Positions 33,488 through 45,398 of a DNA stretch of 64,000 bases are shown piece after piece. The translations under genes and the position numbers were made by a program. Within the stretch, counting starts at the first letter, position 1, and every line of letters begins with the position of its first letter. Source of the DNA: Stereocaulon alpinum (taxonomy: Eukaryota > Ascomycota > Lecanoromycetes > Lecanorales > Stereocaulaceae); the NCBI GenBank assembly GCA_018257865.1, contig JAEUBA010000016.1, positions 1 through 64,000 on the forward strand, written 5' to 3'. The notes beneath the pieces were generated by a model that worked only from the letters and a program-made list of their open reading frames with translations, was not told where the DNA came from and ran no database searches.

Positions 33488-36400
33488 TCACGTTGGCGCA
33501 AATCCTAGACATGAGTTAGCCCTCATCTGTGCGACACGACTAGAGGTACTGGGACCGATGACATGCATACTTTCTTCATCCAGCAGAGTCTTTTCATGCC
33601 AACTTTGCTCCACCCAATCGATTGTTACTATGCGCGGCAAATGCTTGAACCTACGCATGCACATTAGACAATGCACAATCGAATGGACTCTTCGCATAAG
33701 TACCCGGATATTGTCTGCCTCAGTGCCTTAATCCAGCTTCGGTCCGCTCCAACGAGGACGTGAGTGATCCCTTCTCTGAGGTCACTCGCCATACGCGCTC
33801 CAGCAAATCGTGCCGTATTGTAGGCTTGATTTATTCTAAAGCTGGGATGTTTTTGAGTCGACCGAGCAGCACCACTGGCAAGCTGGGGGTCGGCGTAGAT
33901 GAGCAGATCCTCGAACAACCAGCCGGGCAGCTCTCCCAGCTCATGATCGTGATCACCAAGCTCACTACGGAAGTCTGAGGCACTGAAACCATGCTCGTAC
34001 TTGGTGGGCATAGAGTCGAAGATCTAGGATTCGTGAGTAATGGTGGGAAACGCTGGGTTCAGGCCTCGGCTTGCCTCTCTCAATTCATTTACTGTGACAT
34101 CCCTAGCAAAGCTATCTCCATACTCATCCACGGCGTTTTCGATGTGCGATTTTGATTCTTCGGCCGTGAATAACATGTGCCTGCTGCTGATCAACGTTTA
34201 TCAATCTGGGAGGTCCGGAGCAATGCCACCTACCTTGGCTCTACCGGTAAGATGAGTGTCGGCTTGCCCCCGTCCGACTCGGTTTGTTTGATGTTGTCGA
34301 AAAGCCAAGAAGGTCTCACAATGTCTGTTCTGCCCCGTTTTATCGAAGAAGCTACGTGGACAGTCCCTCCAAAATTGATTAGTAGCTAAGCTTTAACGAG
34401 ATGCACAATGTCTTACTTTGATCTCCAATACAGATCGTCTCTGGTCTTGTATCGTTCTGGACGAGTTTGCCACCATGCGACTTGACTATCGACTCGATTT
34501 CAGCCTTGGATTTCTTCTCTGGCTTCTGTGATCCAGTCATAACGTCTATCCATTCCTTTAGCATTGCCTTAACATGATGCCTATTCGATACTTACAGAAA
34601 GTCAGGCCTTCGAACACATTGATGGCTCTTCCACCATGTGGCGTATCCAAGACTGTCTCATTACCAGCTACGATTATGGGCCTTTTCCGCGTTGCTCGAA
34701 GCCTCTTCTTTCGATGATCTTCAACCTTGAATTGCTTCTCCTTGGTCTCCTTTTCCACCTGGTTTTTCAAATTGATAAAGTCTAATATGGAAAGGGCGTT
34801 GTCCCACTCGCGGTCGCTACGAAGCTTTTTGAATCTCGGGAAGCGCAAAGTGAAGCCCATCTTGAATTGATCCGTGGCGGCGATGGAAGCGGCCTTGACT
34901 TCTACCACGACTGAGTCGCTGGGTAGGATCCATTCGTCAGGCCGCTCATATTGCAGGTGGCCGCCAGCCAGCTCAATATACTCTGAGGGCGGATGTTTGG
35001 GATCCCATTTCTTCCATTTACCATCCGTAGTATGTCGTATCGCAGCATAGTCAGCTGCGGTAAACCCACCTCCAACCTTGAAGAACGAGTAGAACTTCAT
35101 TGGATTTGCGCCTTGCCGGATCTGATTCTCGTCTACCCTGAGGCCACACATATAGCTCGATAATCCTCCGCCTCGTTTGCCGGATCCATAGTAGCCACCA
35201 ATGATGACACAGTCAAGGTTCTCGCCGAACTCCGTCATGTACTCGGGCTTGATCTTCATCCAGTCGTCGTTACGCTCATTGAGTCGATATGGTGAGCGGG
35301 GATTTTTGAGCACTAAGCCTTCTGAGGCCTCGGCAACAACTTGACGTAGCAGTGGCTCGATCTCTGCTGCGCTTCGGGCCTCCCTGTAAGTGTGAATCTC
35401 TAGCCGTCGATGGACATCTTTGACGGCCTGTTGTAAAGCTCTCCTACGGTCCCGAAGTGTATAGTTCGTGATGGCTTGGCCGTTCAGATAGAGGAGATCG
35501 AAAACTTTGTAAAACGGTCTTATGCCTTTGGAAAATTCGTTCTTCTGCTGCTCAATAGCAGCAGTCTTGAGTGTTCCAAACGGCACCATTGCATCTTGTT
35601 CTGGATCCCAAGTAACCATCTCTCCGTCCAGCACAATGTTCTCAACCCCATCATCGAAAGCATGCTGCAGATGCCGAGTCAGTGCGGAGTTGCTATCCAT
35701 GAAACCATTACCGTACATGCTAGTGTAGTCTTTAGCCTTTCGTGACCAGAAGCCGAATCTTTTTCCTCCAGGGATACTGTCATCACTGATCATGTGCAGT
35801 TGCATTCTTTCTCCATCAAGCTTTTCTTCGATCCAGAACACAGGATCATCCTCAACAGGTCTCATTCTGTCAACCATCTTCTGGAAAGAGTGCATCTGGA
35901 ATTGGGCCAATTGTGGCTGGAAACACTGCATCAAAGTGATGGTTCGATCGTCGCCATCCAGACGAATTGCGGGGTCATATAGCTCCCAACAGACGCGGCG
36001 AAGATTGGATGATACATTGAACAGGCTATCTGCGTCTGGATGCCAGATATTGAAGATGGTTTTCTCAGTTGCACCTACCTTCATTTGACGGAGGATGATG
36101 CGGATCAGCCACATGATCTCATCGGCGTTCATTCTTGTGTAGAACTCAGTGAAGATCGGGGTTTGCGCATCTTCTTTCTGTGCAGCAGCTAGCCTGTCAA
36201 GGAGATCATTGACTTCGCCAATCATCATGTCTCCGACCTCTGTTCGGATTGGTCTCTTGGCTATAACTTCATGACAGCGTCCAGCAAAGTCTCCAGCCAT
36301 TCTGCTAATCGCACTCTGTCCTGGCTGTTTCCAATTCAGGAGGTTATAGCCATCTTCAGAGTCCTTGTTAATCTTCATGACTCTAATGAGGAGCTTGCCA

Positions 36401-36855
36401 ATAGTTTTCTCCTTAAGGCCATACATAGCCCTCTCCCGGTCCTTTTCGGGGATGATGAGCCGAAAAGCTGGATAGATGTCGTTCCCAACTTCTTTGCGCC
36501 ATCTTGATATGAAGCGCTCGATAATGCTCTGACGGATTTCATGCGGGTTACTACTTGGCCCTCCGTGGGGTCCAAGTTTTTTCCTCGCTATTACGGGACC
36601 AGTGGGCTTCTTTTTGTTGTCATTTAAAGGATTGAAAAGGGTCAAGTACAGATCATGGAACGGAAGAGTTTTAGAATGATTCCGTGGCCGATTTGGATAT
36701 CTAGACCTTCGGTCAGTATACCACCGTACTGACAGACAGCTTGCATCTTTTCACTTTGAATCGAGCTCTTCCTCTCTCAAGATGTCTACTTGACTCTGCA
36801 GATTGCCGTCAACACCGCGAACATCAACCATTTCCGAGTCTTGTGGATCCGCCAT
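33488..36855 (-). CDS. lig4: DNA ligase IV (non-homologous end joining)
   Basis: ATP-dependent ligase that seals double-strand breaks with its XRCC4/Lif1 partner. Seven exons (36855-36755, 36706-34596, 34545-34417, 34366-34234, 34180-34075, 34023-33704 and 33650-33488) give 1020 aa, the usual length. The first exon supplies MADPQDSEMVDV and joins in phase to SRYPNRPRNHSKTLPFHDL. The DNA-binding domain is followed by the adenylation motif EEKLDGER (Lys about 329), VLDGEM, EGLVLKNP and WMKIKPEY. Two BRCT domains follow: VKSHGGKLVQN ... IVRPSWLFDNI, and a C-terminal one with IVTIDWVEQSWHEKTLLDEE. The fifth intron (34074-34024) is best read as GC-AG, with donor GCAAGC. The others are GT-AG. Confidence 0.95.
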
Positions 36856-37519
36856 CCGTTATCTACTTCTCAAGATGGTGCGTCTATGGGTTGCTTTTGG
36901 GCATGATCTCGATCATAGCTTTGACATTGGTGAGCGCCATCTCTGGCAACTCGGCAATGCCACGTCTTTGATGTGGAACAATTGATAAAAGGCAACCAGG
37001 CGGCAGTCCATGCCAAGAAGCCAAGGTCTACTTGTTCGAAACAGGAATGGTTCCGCTACGAAGCCACGTGACCGTCTGCTTTCAGCCATTTCGTTTACCT
37101 GTTCGGCGTTTGCTTCAAAACTCATCGGATCACGTCTCGAAGTCCATACTAATGCGTACAGTAGGCCACTTGATAGGAATGACCGCTCAGGAACCACCGT
37201 AATGATTACTTTCTTATGATCATGGAAAGGTGAATGCTTATCGGCGGGAGCGTCCTGTCTTATCCGCTGTCCTTCTGATCAGCCGTGCCAAATTCTAGTG
37301 TGAGCTCTATTTGCTGCGTGAAGCCTAATTAGTCCTTAGTGATAATAGCCTTGCGCTTCAAGCGCTTGTTCGCGATGTTTTAGAGGTCGAGAACCTCAGG
37401 GAGCGCGTGGATCCTAAAGCATCAATGCGCTTCTATTGCCCCTTCGAGTCAGAGCGTCTGCTTATCGTCCTCAATTTCCACCTGCCCGTATGCTATTTCG
37501 GGCAATCAAACCCTCAACA
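36856..37519. promoter_or_regulatory. Divergent promoter region, lig4 / amidase
   Basis: About 660 bp lie between the lig4 start and the likely amidase start. No distinct regulatory element was recognised, and only small ORFs without resemblance occur. Confidence 0.45.
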
Positions 37520-39571
37520 ATGAAGGACAAGCTCACCGCCTGTGCGCTTCTGTGCGCTGGACATTATCTGTCCTCCCATCTCTCACTCTGTCCAGGTCTC
37601 CCATCATTCAACGTGAACGAAGAACCTAGTTGTTGCGATTTCATCTTGAACTCTCGTATCGAAACGTTGATGTGATATTTTATAAGCTCAAGCGTTCTCA
37701 ATTTGTACTCGCGCCCAGCTTGAGCGCCTCAGGCGACCATGTGACTTACCAATCTTCAGGAAAACCACTTCTTCCACGCTTACTACGCTTGGATGAAGCC
37801 AGCATTGATGACCTTAACATTCTTCAAGCTAGTGGTGCTGTGACTAGTGTGGATCTTGTACATGCATGTTCATCTTCCTATTTTTCGCTTCCCTGACTAG
37901 GCTAAGCATATGAAGGCTTACATCGAAAGAATCCACAAGGTCAATCCTCTTCTTCGAGCTGTTAGCGAAATTAATCCAGATGCCTTGCTTATTGCAAGTT
38001 CACTCGATGCGGAGCGTGCCGCAGGTCGCGTTCGAGGGTAGGGACTCTTCTTGAAACCTTTAGAGTCTTTCTGATTGGGAACAAGACCTTTGCATGGCAT
38101 AGCAATTCTGGTAAAGGTGATCAATCTGACCTCCTAGATGGGAGACATGTCTGTTGACCCGAGATAGGACAACATCGCGACTAAAGATCTCATGAACAAC
38201 ACAGGTGATAAGAACCCTCACTATTCCTCAACATCCAGCTGACAACAGCAGCCGGTTCTTACGCACTATTAGGGGCAACAGTCTCCCATGAAGCAAACGT
38301 AGTTGCCAAACTCCGCACCGCCGGCGCCGTAATTCTAGGCAAAGCAACAATGGGCGAATGGGCCCAAATGCGCTCTCGTTGGGCAAGCTCATCCCACGGC
38401 TGGAGTGCATATGGTGGCCAACCACTCGGAGCTTACTATCCACAGCAAGATCCCAGTGGAAGCTCTAGCGGCAGTGCTATAGCTGCATCGATTGGTTTGG
38501 CGCTGGGGGCACTAGCTACAGAGACAAGCGGAAGCATAGTTTTGCCGGCTGAGCATAACAATCTTGTCGGTATTAAGCCCACACTTGGCTTGACTTCAAG
38601 GGATATGGTTATCCCAATTAGTCTAAGGCAAGATACTGTTGGCCCTATTGCGAGAACGGTCAAGGATGCGGCGTACATCCTCACGGCAATGTCTGGGAAG
38701 GACAAACTCGATAAGTGGACCGATGCTCAGCCCTTCGACAAAGTACCAGACTACGTAAAAGCGTGCGATTACGAAGCATTCAGAGGTGCTCGCCTGGGTA
38801 TCCCACGCAACGGCATCATTCCCTTCCTCAACAAGTCCTCCGAGCCGATCATGGCTGCTTTCGAAACGGCTATCAATCTCATCCGTGGTTTTGGGGCTAA
38901 AGTCATTGACGAGGCGAATTTTGCATCCTTCGATATTGATTACTTCAGCCGTAACAGCACCATCGTGCTAGACACTGACTTCGTAACTCAACTTCCTAAT
39001 TACCTATCACAACTGGTCAAGAACCCCAATAACGTGCATAACCTTCAGGACATCCTAGAGTACACTAGGAATGACCCTCGCGAGGAGCATCCTGACAGAG
39101 ACGTACGTTTCCACCTCGTTCGTTTCCTGGTACGTACCGCATGCTAACCATGTCCAGATGTATGTTTGGGACCGCGGCCTCGAACGCAACTACACGAAGT
39201 CATCCCTAGAATCTTACAACGCATACCAAGCCAACCTCGAAATGGCCGGCCCTCTCGGCGTTCTCGGCACTCTCGACAAATACAACCTAGACGCCTTGGT
39301 AATGCCAACCTTCACCTCCTTTTACCTCCCAGCCATCGCCGGTCTTCCAATCGTCACGGTTCCACTCGGTTCCTTTCCAGCAGACACAGCAGTGGAAATA
39401 AATCTCAAAGGCACAATGGTGAATGTAGCGCCCAACATTCCTTTCGGAATTGCATTCGTTGGCCGGAAATGGACCGAGGAGACGCTGATAGGGCTAGCTT
39501 ATGCATTCGAGCAGCGGACGATGACCAGACAGAAGATAAAGCCGCACACATCTTATCATCTTTTGAGCTAG
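37520..39571 (+). CDS. Amidase-signature enzyme
   Basis: Serine hydrolase of the amidase-signature family (C-N bond hydrolysis). Well-supported exons: an N-terminal one ending at 37857, then 37907-38037, 38086-38116, 38168-38204, 38249-39102 and 39158-39571. They show the catalytic Ser-cisSer-Lys system: Lys in ILVKDNIAT, Ser pair in QDPSGSSSGSA and ATETSGSI. The C-terminal TFTSFYLPAIAGLPIVTVPLG matches fungal secreted or cytosolic amidases. The start is unresolved. The first homologous segment (LPRLLRLDEASIDDL) has no in-frame ATG, and an upstream ATG at 37520 (MKDKLTACALLCAG, signal-like) would need an intron such as 37596-37732. The physiological substrate cannot be told from sequence. GatA is unlikely given the Asn-Asn/Tyr-rich insertions and the missing organelle signal. 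Confidence 0.85.
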
Positions 39572-40652
39572 GGGATCGAGTATCTCATTTCGACTTCGAC
39601 TTCGACTTCGACTTCGACTTCGACCACATGGAGCTAGCACCTCCAATGAAAAGCCAGTCATCAACAACCGAGCACCTTCACGTATTCACGTCGTTACAGA
39701 CGACGCAATCAAACCAAAACGAAGCCTTCAAGGCATGTTCTGACTCAGACACAGGACCCTATCCCTATTCGGATATGTTACGACTTTTGCATGAGCAACT
39801 CGTCTCTCCTTCCTTCCGCATCATGACTCGAGATCATATAACGAAACAAGAGAAGGATGGCATTGAATTGTTTCAAATTGGGTTTGATCTAGCTTACCTA
39901 TCAGGACTTGACCAATTTTTAGCGGGTACAAGTACGTAGATACTTGATAGGTACACAAGTCCTCACAGTCAGCCCAACAACTGTATTGTACAAAACTGCA
40001 TCTGAATACCGTAGCTTGGTTCTCTCAATATTCACACCTATGATCCGAAAAACACTCCAGTACATATCGAACGAATCAACCCCCAAAATACACCAAGTAC
40101 CTACGGTATCTACACCTCCCAACCAATGAAATACCCCCGTAAAACCCACTCACGAATCTAACAAACCATCTTTCTTTCCCTCCCCTTTTCAAACACCATA
40201 CCGCAATTCCTGCACAACCATAAACAGCCGTAGCAAATCACTCCCCAAAATACATTTCCCCCCCTTTCCCCCCCATCAGGAAAGACTCGCCCCCTCTGAA
40301 CCCTCTCAGAACCCGGTCAGGTCACGAGAAACACCCACCAATCCCACCTCCCCGCTCATCGTGCCTTGCATAATCTCGCATCGATCGCCCCGCTTCGTGG
40401 CGTACACACCCAATCAGTTCTCAACGTCTGAAGATGATGTTTAGGGACTCAGATGTTAATCTGGAAAAGCGTATTGATTCGTTCATTTATTTCATTCATT
40501 CGTATCAATGCGATTGCTCGTATCTCATCTCATCTCATCTCACCTCAGTCTACAGATTAGCAACGCTTACTATACATGCGTGTATTGGGTATATATTCGC
40601 TTAAACGCTATCCAAAAAATTCAAGGTCCAACATGCTGTATCATTTCGTATC
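39572..40652. other. Convergent intergenic region with a hexanucleotide microsatellite
   Basis: The 3' regions of the amidase and the unknown gene at 40653 lie here, about 1.1 kb. Six TTCGAC units lie at 39589-39624. A long open frame spanning 39166-39939 is a shadow of the amidase plus this repeat. C/T-rich tracts occur near 40180-40300. Confidence 0.5.
39589..39624 (+). repeat. (TTCGAC)6 microsatellite
   Basis: Six perfect hexamers lie 17 bp past the amidase stop codon. The array is likely variable between strains. Confidence 0.9.
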
Positions 40653-42101
40653 TCATGCCCTAACCCCAGCCCATCTCTTCGGAACACCTTTACCGCCATC
40701 AACATTCTCTTCGTCCACAGTCTTCCCGTCCTGTCTAGCCGGTAACCACAATCTCGCTCGTCCCGGACTGCCGTCTTTCAACTTGCCCACTTTGCGCATA
40801 TTCATCTCGAGCACAATGACACGTAGGAAGTCGCTGTTTTCACGAGGTTCACGTTGACGAGGTGTTGAAGCTTGTGGAAGGCCATCAACGGCATCGAGTG
40901 CTTTTTGGTCTGCGGAGGTGAATACGGGAGGTGAGGAGGCTTTTCTCGAGGCGCGGGTAGGTCGTTTGTAGGTTTGCAGCTGAATGGAGGCGGTACAGTT
41001 GGTGGGCATTGCTTGCGAGCTCTCTTGGTCCGAGTGGAAGTGGAATTCCGAAGGTGAGAGTGTGATGGGATTGAGGTATCTACGTAGGGCTGGGTCTGGA
41101 GGCTCTGTGGAGGGAAAGGGTCGTCTCTCATCGGTGAACTTCGGAGAGATGCCCAAGAGAGATCTGGCGAGATAATCTTCGCGCTGTGTAGGGGGTGCAG
41201 TAAAGGCCGAGAAGGACTGAGCTGCGGAGCGTATCTTGCGGAAGGACGCCGTTAGGTTGGATGTGAAGGCGAGCCTTGCCTTGGCGGCTGTTGAGGGAGG
41301 GGGAGAAAGAGCTTCCAGAGGCTCTTCATCCTCCTCCTCAATGGTTCTAGGTGTTTCCGGTAGTAGAGGATGATCCAAGACACAGTCCTCTCCTACCGAC
41401 GTAGAAAGACTCTTCTGCCGCCTGTCTGCACTGTTGCGGCTACTTGCCATCCCAGGAGTAGCCGGATTACTGACAGAGCTTAGCGACTCCGTGTCAGTTC
41501 CAAGTGATGGCATAGACTCGGTAGAAAGAGAGCGGACAGACGACAATGGGCCTAGAGTTGTGTCGCTCTCGTAGCTGCCGATTTCCTGTTCGGAGTCTTC
41601 GGGGGGGCTCAGAAGGACTCCCCAAGACTGAGGGCTGGAGGATGATATAGCACGTCCTGGTGTGTCACGATATCGGGTTACCGGCGTGCGATTGGCTACA
41701 GGTGTAGAGGCTCGGCGTTTGTCCGAATGAAACCTCTCTGCAGACTGGGTCAAGGATGTCATGGCAAGCAAGGCCGCAACTGAGGAAGGTGTAGAGGACT
41801 CGTCATGAGAAGTCTCAGCAGCTTGCGACTTCCTTCCATCCCTAGCCAATGTCTCCCTACTCCGTCTCCTTCCTCCCTTCCTGGACTTTGTAGGGATGAC
41901 GACGGGTTGAGAAGGCGTGGCAGGCGGCGGAGCAAACATCTTTGGCGGCATGGTCGACGTTATATTCTTTTCCTTCGTCTTCGGCGTCTTTGGTGTTATG
42001 CGCTCGGCTATAGGTACCACGGTTGTATTCTTTTCATCGCGTTTTCTCGATGGCACGGGTGGTGCTTGGGACGAGTATCTATAAGCCCGCGGCACCATCA
42101 T
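40653..42101 (-). CDS. Conserved Pezizomycotina protein of unknown function
   Basis: An intronless 482-aa protein. Most of it is disordered and rich in Ser, Pro, Thr and Arg, with many SP/TP sites that could be proline-directed kinase targets (TPKTPKTK, SSPQSWGVLLSPPEDSEQE). A basic stretch (KSRKGGRRRSRET, about 72-84) could serve nuclear import. The C-terminus has an ordered conserved-looking block (DFLRVIVLEMNMRKVGKLKDGSPGRARLWLP) that I associate with uncharacterised fungal proteins. No catalytic motif or membrane segment is seen. The start gives MMVPRAYRYSSQAPP. Confidence 0.8.
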   Translation of the reverse strand: MMVPRAYRYSSQAPPVPSRKRDEKNTTVVPIAERITPKTPKTKEKNITSTMPPKMFAPPPATPSQPVVIPTKSRKGGRRRSRETLARDGRKSQAAETSHDESSTPSSVAALLAMTSLTQSAERFHSDKRRASTPVANRTPVTRYRDTPGRAISSSSPQSWGVLLSPPEDSEQEIGSYESDTTLGPLSSVRSLSTESMPSLGTDTESLSSVSNPATPGMASSRNSADRRQKSLSTSVGEDCVLDHPLLPETPRTIEEEDEEPLEALSPPPSTAAKARLAFTSNLTASFRKIRSAAQSFSAFTAPPTQREDYLARSLLGISPKFTDERRPFPSTEPPDPALRRYLNPITLSPSEFHFHSDQESSQAMPTNCTASIQLQTYKRPTRASRKASSPPVFTSADQKALDAVDGLPQASTPRQREPRENSDFLRVIVLEMNMRKVGKLKDGSPGRARLWLPARQDGKTVDEENVDGGKGVPKRWAGVRA

Positions 42102-43362
42102 AATGAGCCCCTCTTCTCCCTCGAGGAATAGCTAGATGGCGAGAGAGGTGCCGAAAGGTGTTCCATTCGGCTTCAAGATTGTCTGTATTCCCTAGAGGCT
42201 ATCATGAGGTATTTTCGTACCGCAGGTTACACACAAGGAGCTGAGGATGATGTAAGCTAGCGACGTGGCACAGGTAGGTATTAGGGCGAAGAAGGAAAGG
42301 CACGAGGCACGAGGCAGAGAGAGGCACAAGAAAGAGGATAACGGCGCCGAGGTAAGTTAAGAGATAGGATAGCGACATGTTCAACGGCCGTAAGAGCGAA
42401 GGCTGGCCCGAGCGCAGGCAACACGAAGGTCAGATAGGTCTCTTTGGGTCATGTTAGCCAGGTTGGGCCCTAAGCCCTAAGGTCAAGCGGAAGGGAGGGA
42501 AATAGATAAGGAGCACGCGAGCAGTCAACCAATCATCGAAGCTTAGTTGATCAATCTTACACAACAAGCATGACGAGTGATGAAGTCGCTGATAAGACTT
42601 TCCGTAGCCTCGAAAGGTTGAAAGGTTGAAAGGTTGAAAGGTTGAAAGGCTCTTTTTGGCGACACCAAAGACATGACCTGACGATGCGATGACGCTGTCT
42701 TCAGGCACGGCGGCTCATGCAAATCTTGGGCTAGAATTAGGTAGATTGTGCATTGTTGTGCAAGCCGAGGGAGCCAGATCGGCTAGATCACTAAGTATTA
42801 CGTAGTGAGAAGAAAAGGAAAAGCCCTAATTAGGCAGGTGCGAATGCGACACCGGCCTTTCCTCCGTTGCCAAGTCATATTCCGGTGACCAATATGCCGT
42901 CCAACAGGAAAGTATACAGTCACAGTTTGGCATTTTGGGGGTTTGATGGTATTCTTTGTGGGGCGGCATTAAATATTGGGTAATGCAATTGTGCGAAGCT
43001 TTTTCATCAAACTTTGTACCATGTGGACCACAAGCACCCTTCGGTAGATGGCTTTAGACTTTCTGATATCAGCTCTTCTCCCTATGCCGGGGAAAGAGCC
43101 TCATGGGCTGGAGATAACCATCACAGCTGATGGAGACGAGATAGATCGAACCGCTGCACTACGCTTGAGGGGCCTTAATCCGCACGCCGTGACTACGATA
43201 GCCAGCAAAAGTCATCAGAAGGCCTAGATATGGATACCTCAGGCTATAATCGAAGTGTCTGCGAACGCAGGTCTGTATACCCAATAACGACCTACTCCTT
43301 TCTCGTTGATAGCCTTGCGCCTCTATATATATTGCACATTTCCTATTACCGAAATAAAGTCT
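42102..43362. other. Intergenic 1.26 kb with an octamer tandem repeat
   Basis: This is the upstream region of the unknown gene and the downstream region of the 6PGD-like gene. It contains five GAAAGGTT units (42612-42650, the last ending GGC). No coding region is supported. Confidence 0.5.
42612..42650 (+). repeat. (GAAAGGTT)5 tandem repeat
   Basis: Five octamers, four of them perfect and the last imperfect, lie in the upstream region of the gene at 40653-42101. Confidence 0.85.
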
Positions 43363-45088
43363 CTACGCCGGCTTCCACTCAAAGTGATGCTTCCCCGTAA
43401 CGGGCTCCCCAGCCGGTTCACTCTTCAAATCAAACATGTGCTTCCCAAAGTAATCCAACTGCGCCTCATAGAATTGCGTTGGCAGTACCGTGTTCACCGA
43501 GTACTTCAAATACTCGAGAGTAGCACTCAAGCTCGGAATGATCGCATTCGTCTTCACTCCCATCGTTACGATCTCCTTTAGTGCTGCAAAATTCCCTTTT
43601 AACTCTTTTGCAATCATGTGGTTATGGAGGAGGTCTCTGTCGCGATTCCCAGTGTTCGTGAAGATCGACTCGAGCATATCTGCAATGTAATCCGCGCGAA
43701 TGATACAGCCGTTCCGCCAAATCTGAATTACTTCGGCGAAGTTGATACTCCATCTGTTTTCTTGGTCGGCTTGGTCGATTATGTTGATGCCTTGAACAAA
43801 GGCTGCGAGGAAGGCGGCGTAGACCGCTTTGCGCAGGTCCTCTAAGAATGCTTTCTTTTCTTCCGCTGATCCAGTCCACTTCTCTATGGGGAAGTGGCCG
43901 CCGAACGTCTCTTTGATCTTCTTGCGATCTTTGCGGAAGGCCGATGCTATGCGGACGTTGTGCGCGTCCGAGAGGGTTGGCGCGGGAACGTGGAGCTTGA
44001 TGGATTCTTCCGACGACCAGTTCTGCGTATGACCATCAGTAACAAAGTAACGATCTTTGCAGGCAGGGCATTACTCCGGTTCCTTCAGACCCATCGATGT
44101 CCTGCACAACTTTGTCTTCAACCACCGATAGGACATGCTTCCCTTTGCTATCCCTTTGCTTGTTAATTTGCGCTCCAATATCGATCAGAAAAGTACCCCT
44201 CTGTAAGCATGATCAGATTGCGTTACTGACTCGATTGGATAGAAAACCTACCAGTTCCCCATCAGCATTCCACCTAGCAAACTCATCCCCGATCTCGTCA
44301 TAAGTCATTCCAAGAGACAAACTCATAATCTGCCACGCCTCACTTTGCGCACCCATCATGCCATGCTCAATTCCGTTATGTATCATCTTTACATAATGAC
44401 CCGAGCCACCCATGCCACACCTCCCCGTGCAGCTCCTGCCTTTCTCGTCCTTCGCAGCCACCTTCTGCAACAACGGCATCACTATATCCAGTGCCCTATC
44501 CTCCCCACCAGGACACAGGCTTGGGCCCCTTCTCGCAGCTTGGTACCCGCCACTAACACCCATACCTACATAATAGACACCCTGAGACACCAATTTCCCC
44601 TGCCTCCGTTGGGTGTTCTTCCAATTTTCATTAGAGGCATCAATTATAAGATCGCCTTTCTTAAGGTAGGGGTGTAGACCATCGACTACGCTATCGCCCA
44701 CCATGCCGTGGGGAAGGGAAAAGACAAAGACTTTGGGAGAGTCAAGATTTTTGCAGAGGTCTCCATAGTCAAGATGCTTCTCGAGCATGTCCCGAATACC
44801 ATCCTTCTTGGCGGTTTCGAGTAGACCATTCACAGTGTCCTCGGATGGGTCGTTGAGTAGGACTTTGATGCCATGCTCAGCCATCAAGAGCGCCATTCCA
44901 CCACCTATCCCCTTCGTCAGAAATTGAGAAAGAACCAATCACATTCGCTTGAAGTAGTACCCATACTTCCACAGCCGATCATCGCAAGCTGAGAGGTTAC
45001 CAGCACTGTTAGTTTCATGTAGCTCAATATGCATTATGGTCTTCGATCCGAGTACCCTTACCTTTTTGATCTCCGAGACCTCCGCCAT
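43363..45088 (-). CDS. 6-phosphogluconate dehydrogenase family, divergent paralog
   Basis: Five exons (45088-45062, 44988-44961, 44904-44252, 44200-44075 and 44022-43363) give 497 aa, the normal length for decarboxylating 6PGD of the oxidative pentose phosphate pathway. The NADP fold has GCGSMGGG (residues 14-21). The signature GSGHYVKMIHNGIEHGMM carries the catalytic Lys and the conserved HNGIE, and GVSGGYQAARRGPSLCPGG matches the substrate loop. The C-terminal all-helical domain ends in LDYFGKHMFD and GKHHFEWKPA. The N-terminal half differs from the typical fungal Gnd1 (MIGCGSMGGGM instead of LIGLAVMGQN), so this is probably a second, fungus-specific 6PGD clade rather than the housekeeping enzyme. 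The acceptor at 44905 was picked because it restores SMGGGM in frame. Confidence 0.88.
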
Positions 45089-45398
45089 ATTCACGCATGT
45101 GGCGGACAAAATGTAGTGTATGGTATGGAAAAGGAGTGTTCAATTGATTGTCATGGCAGTAGTGAATGTGAAGCTCTCAAGTGTACCTTGTCTGCAGCAA
45201 TTTTTGTTTTTTGCAACGTCATTTTTCCCGCAGCGGAAACGTCATGCGCGGTAAGTAGCGGCTGTGATAGGACCACTAAACACCGAAGCATGTAGGTATT
45301 CATGATTGGCTCAGGAACACAAGTGGAGCATCCCAAACAGAGCTGGAATATGAGCAAAACATCACTCACTCTGGAGTACCGAGGAGAAGCTCAGTGAT
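45089..45398. promoter_or_regulatory. 6PGD-like promoter / fluG 3' region
   Basis: 310 bp lie between two minus-strand genes. No specific element was recognised. Confidence 0.4.

Noticed and set aside
39166..39939. A 257-aa open frame on the + strand over the amidase end
   Set aside because: It is a second frame of the real amidase exon extended through the TTCGAC repeat. It shows biased Arg/Ser/His content and no family resemblance.
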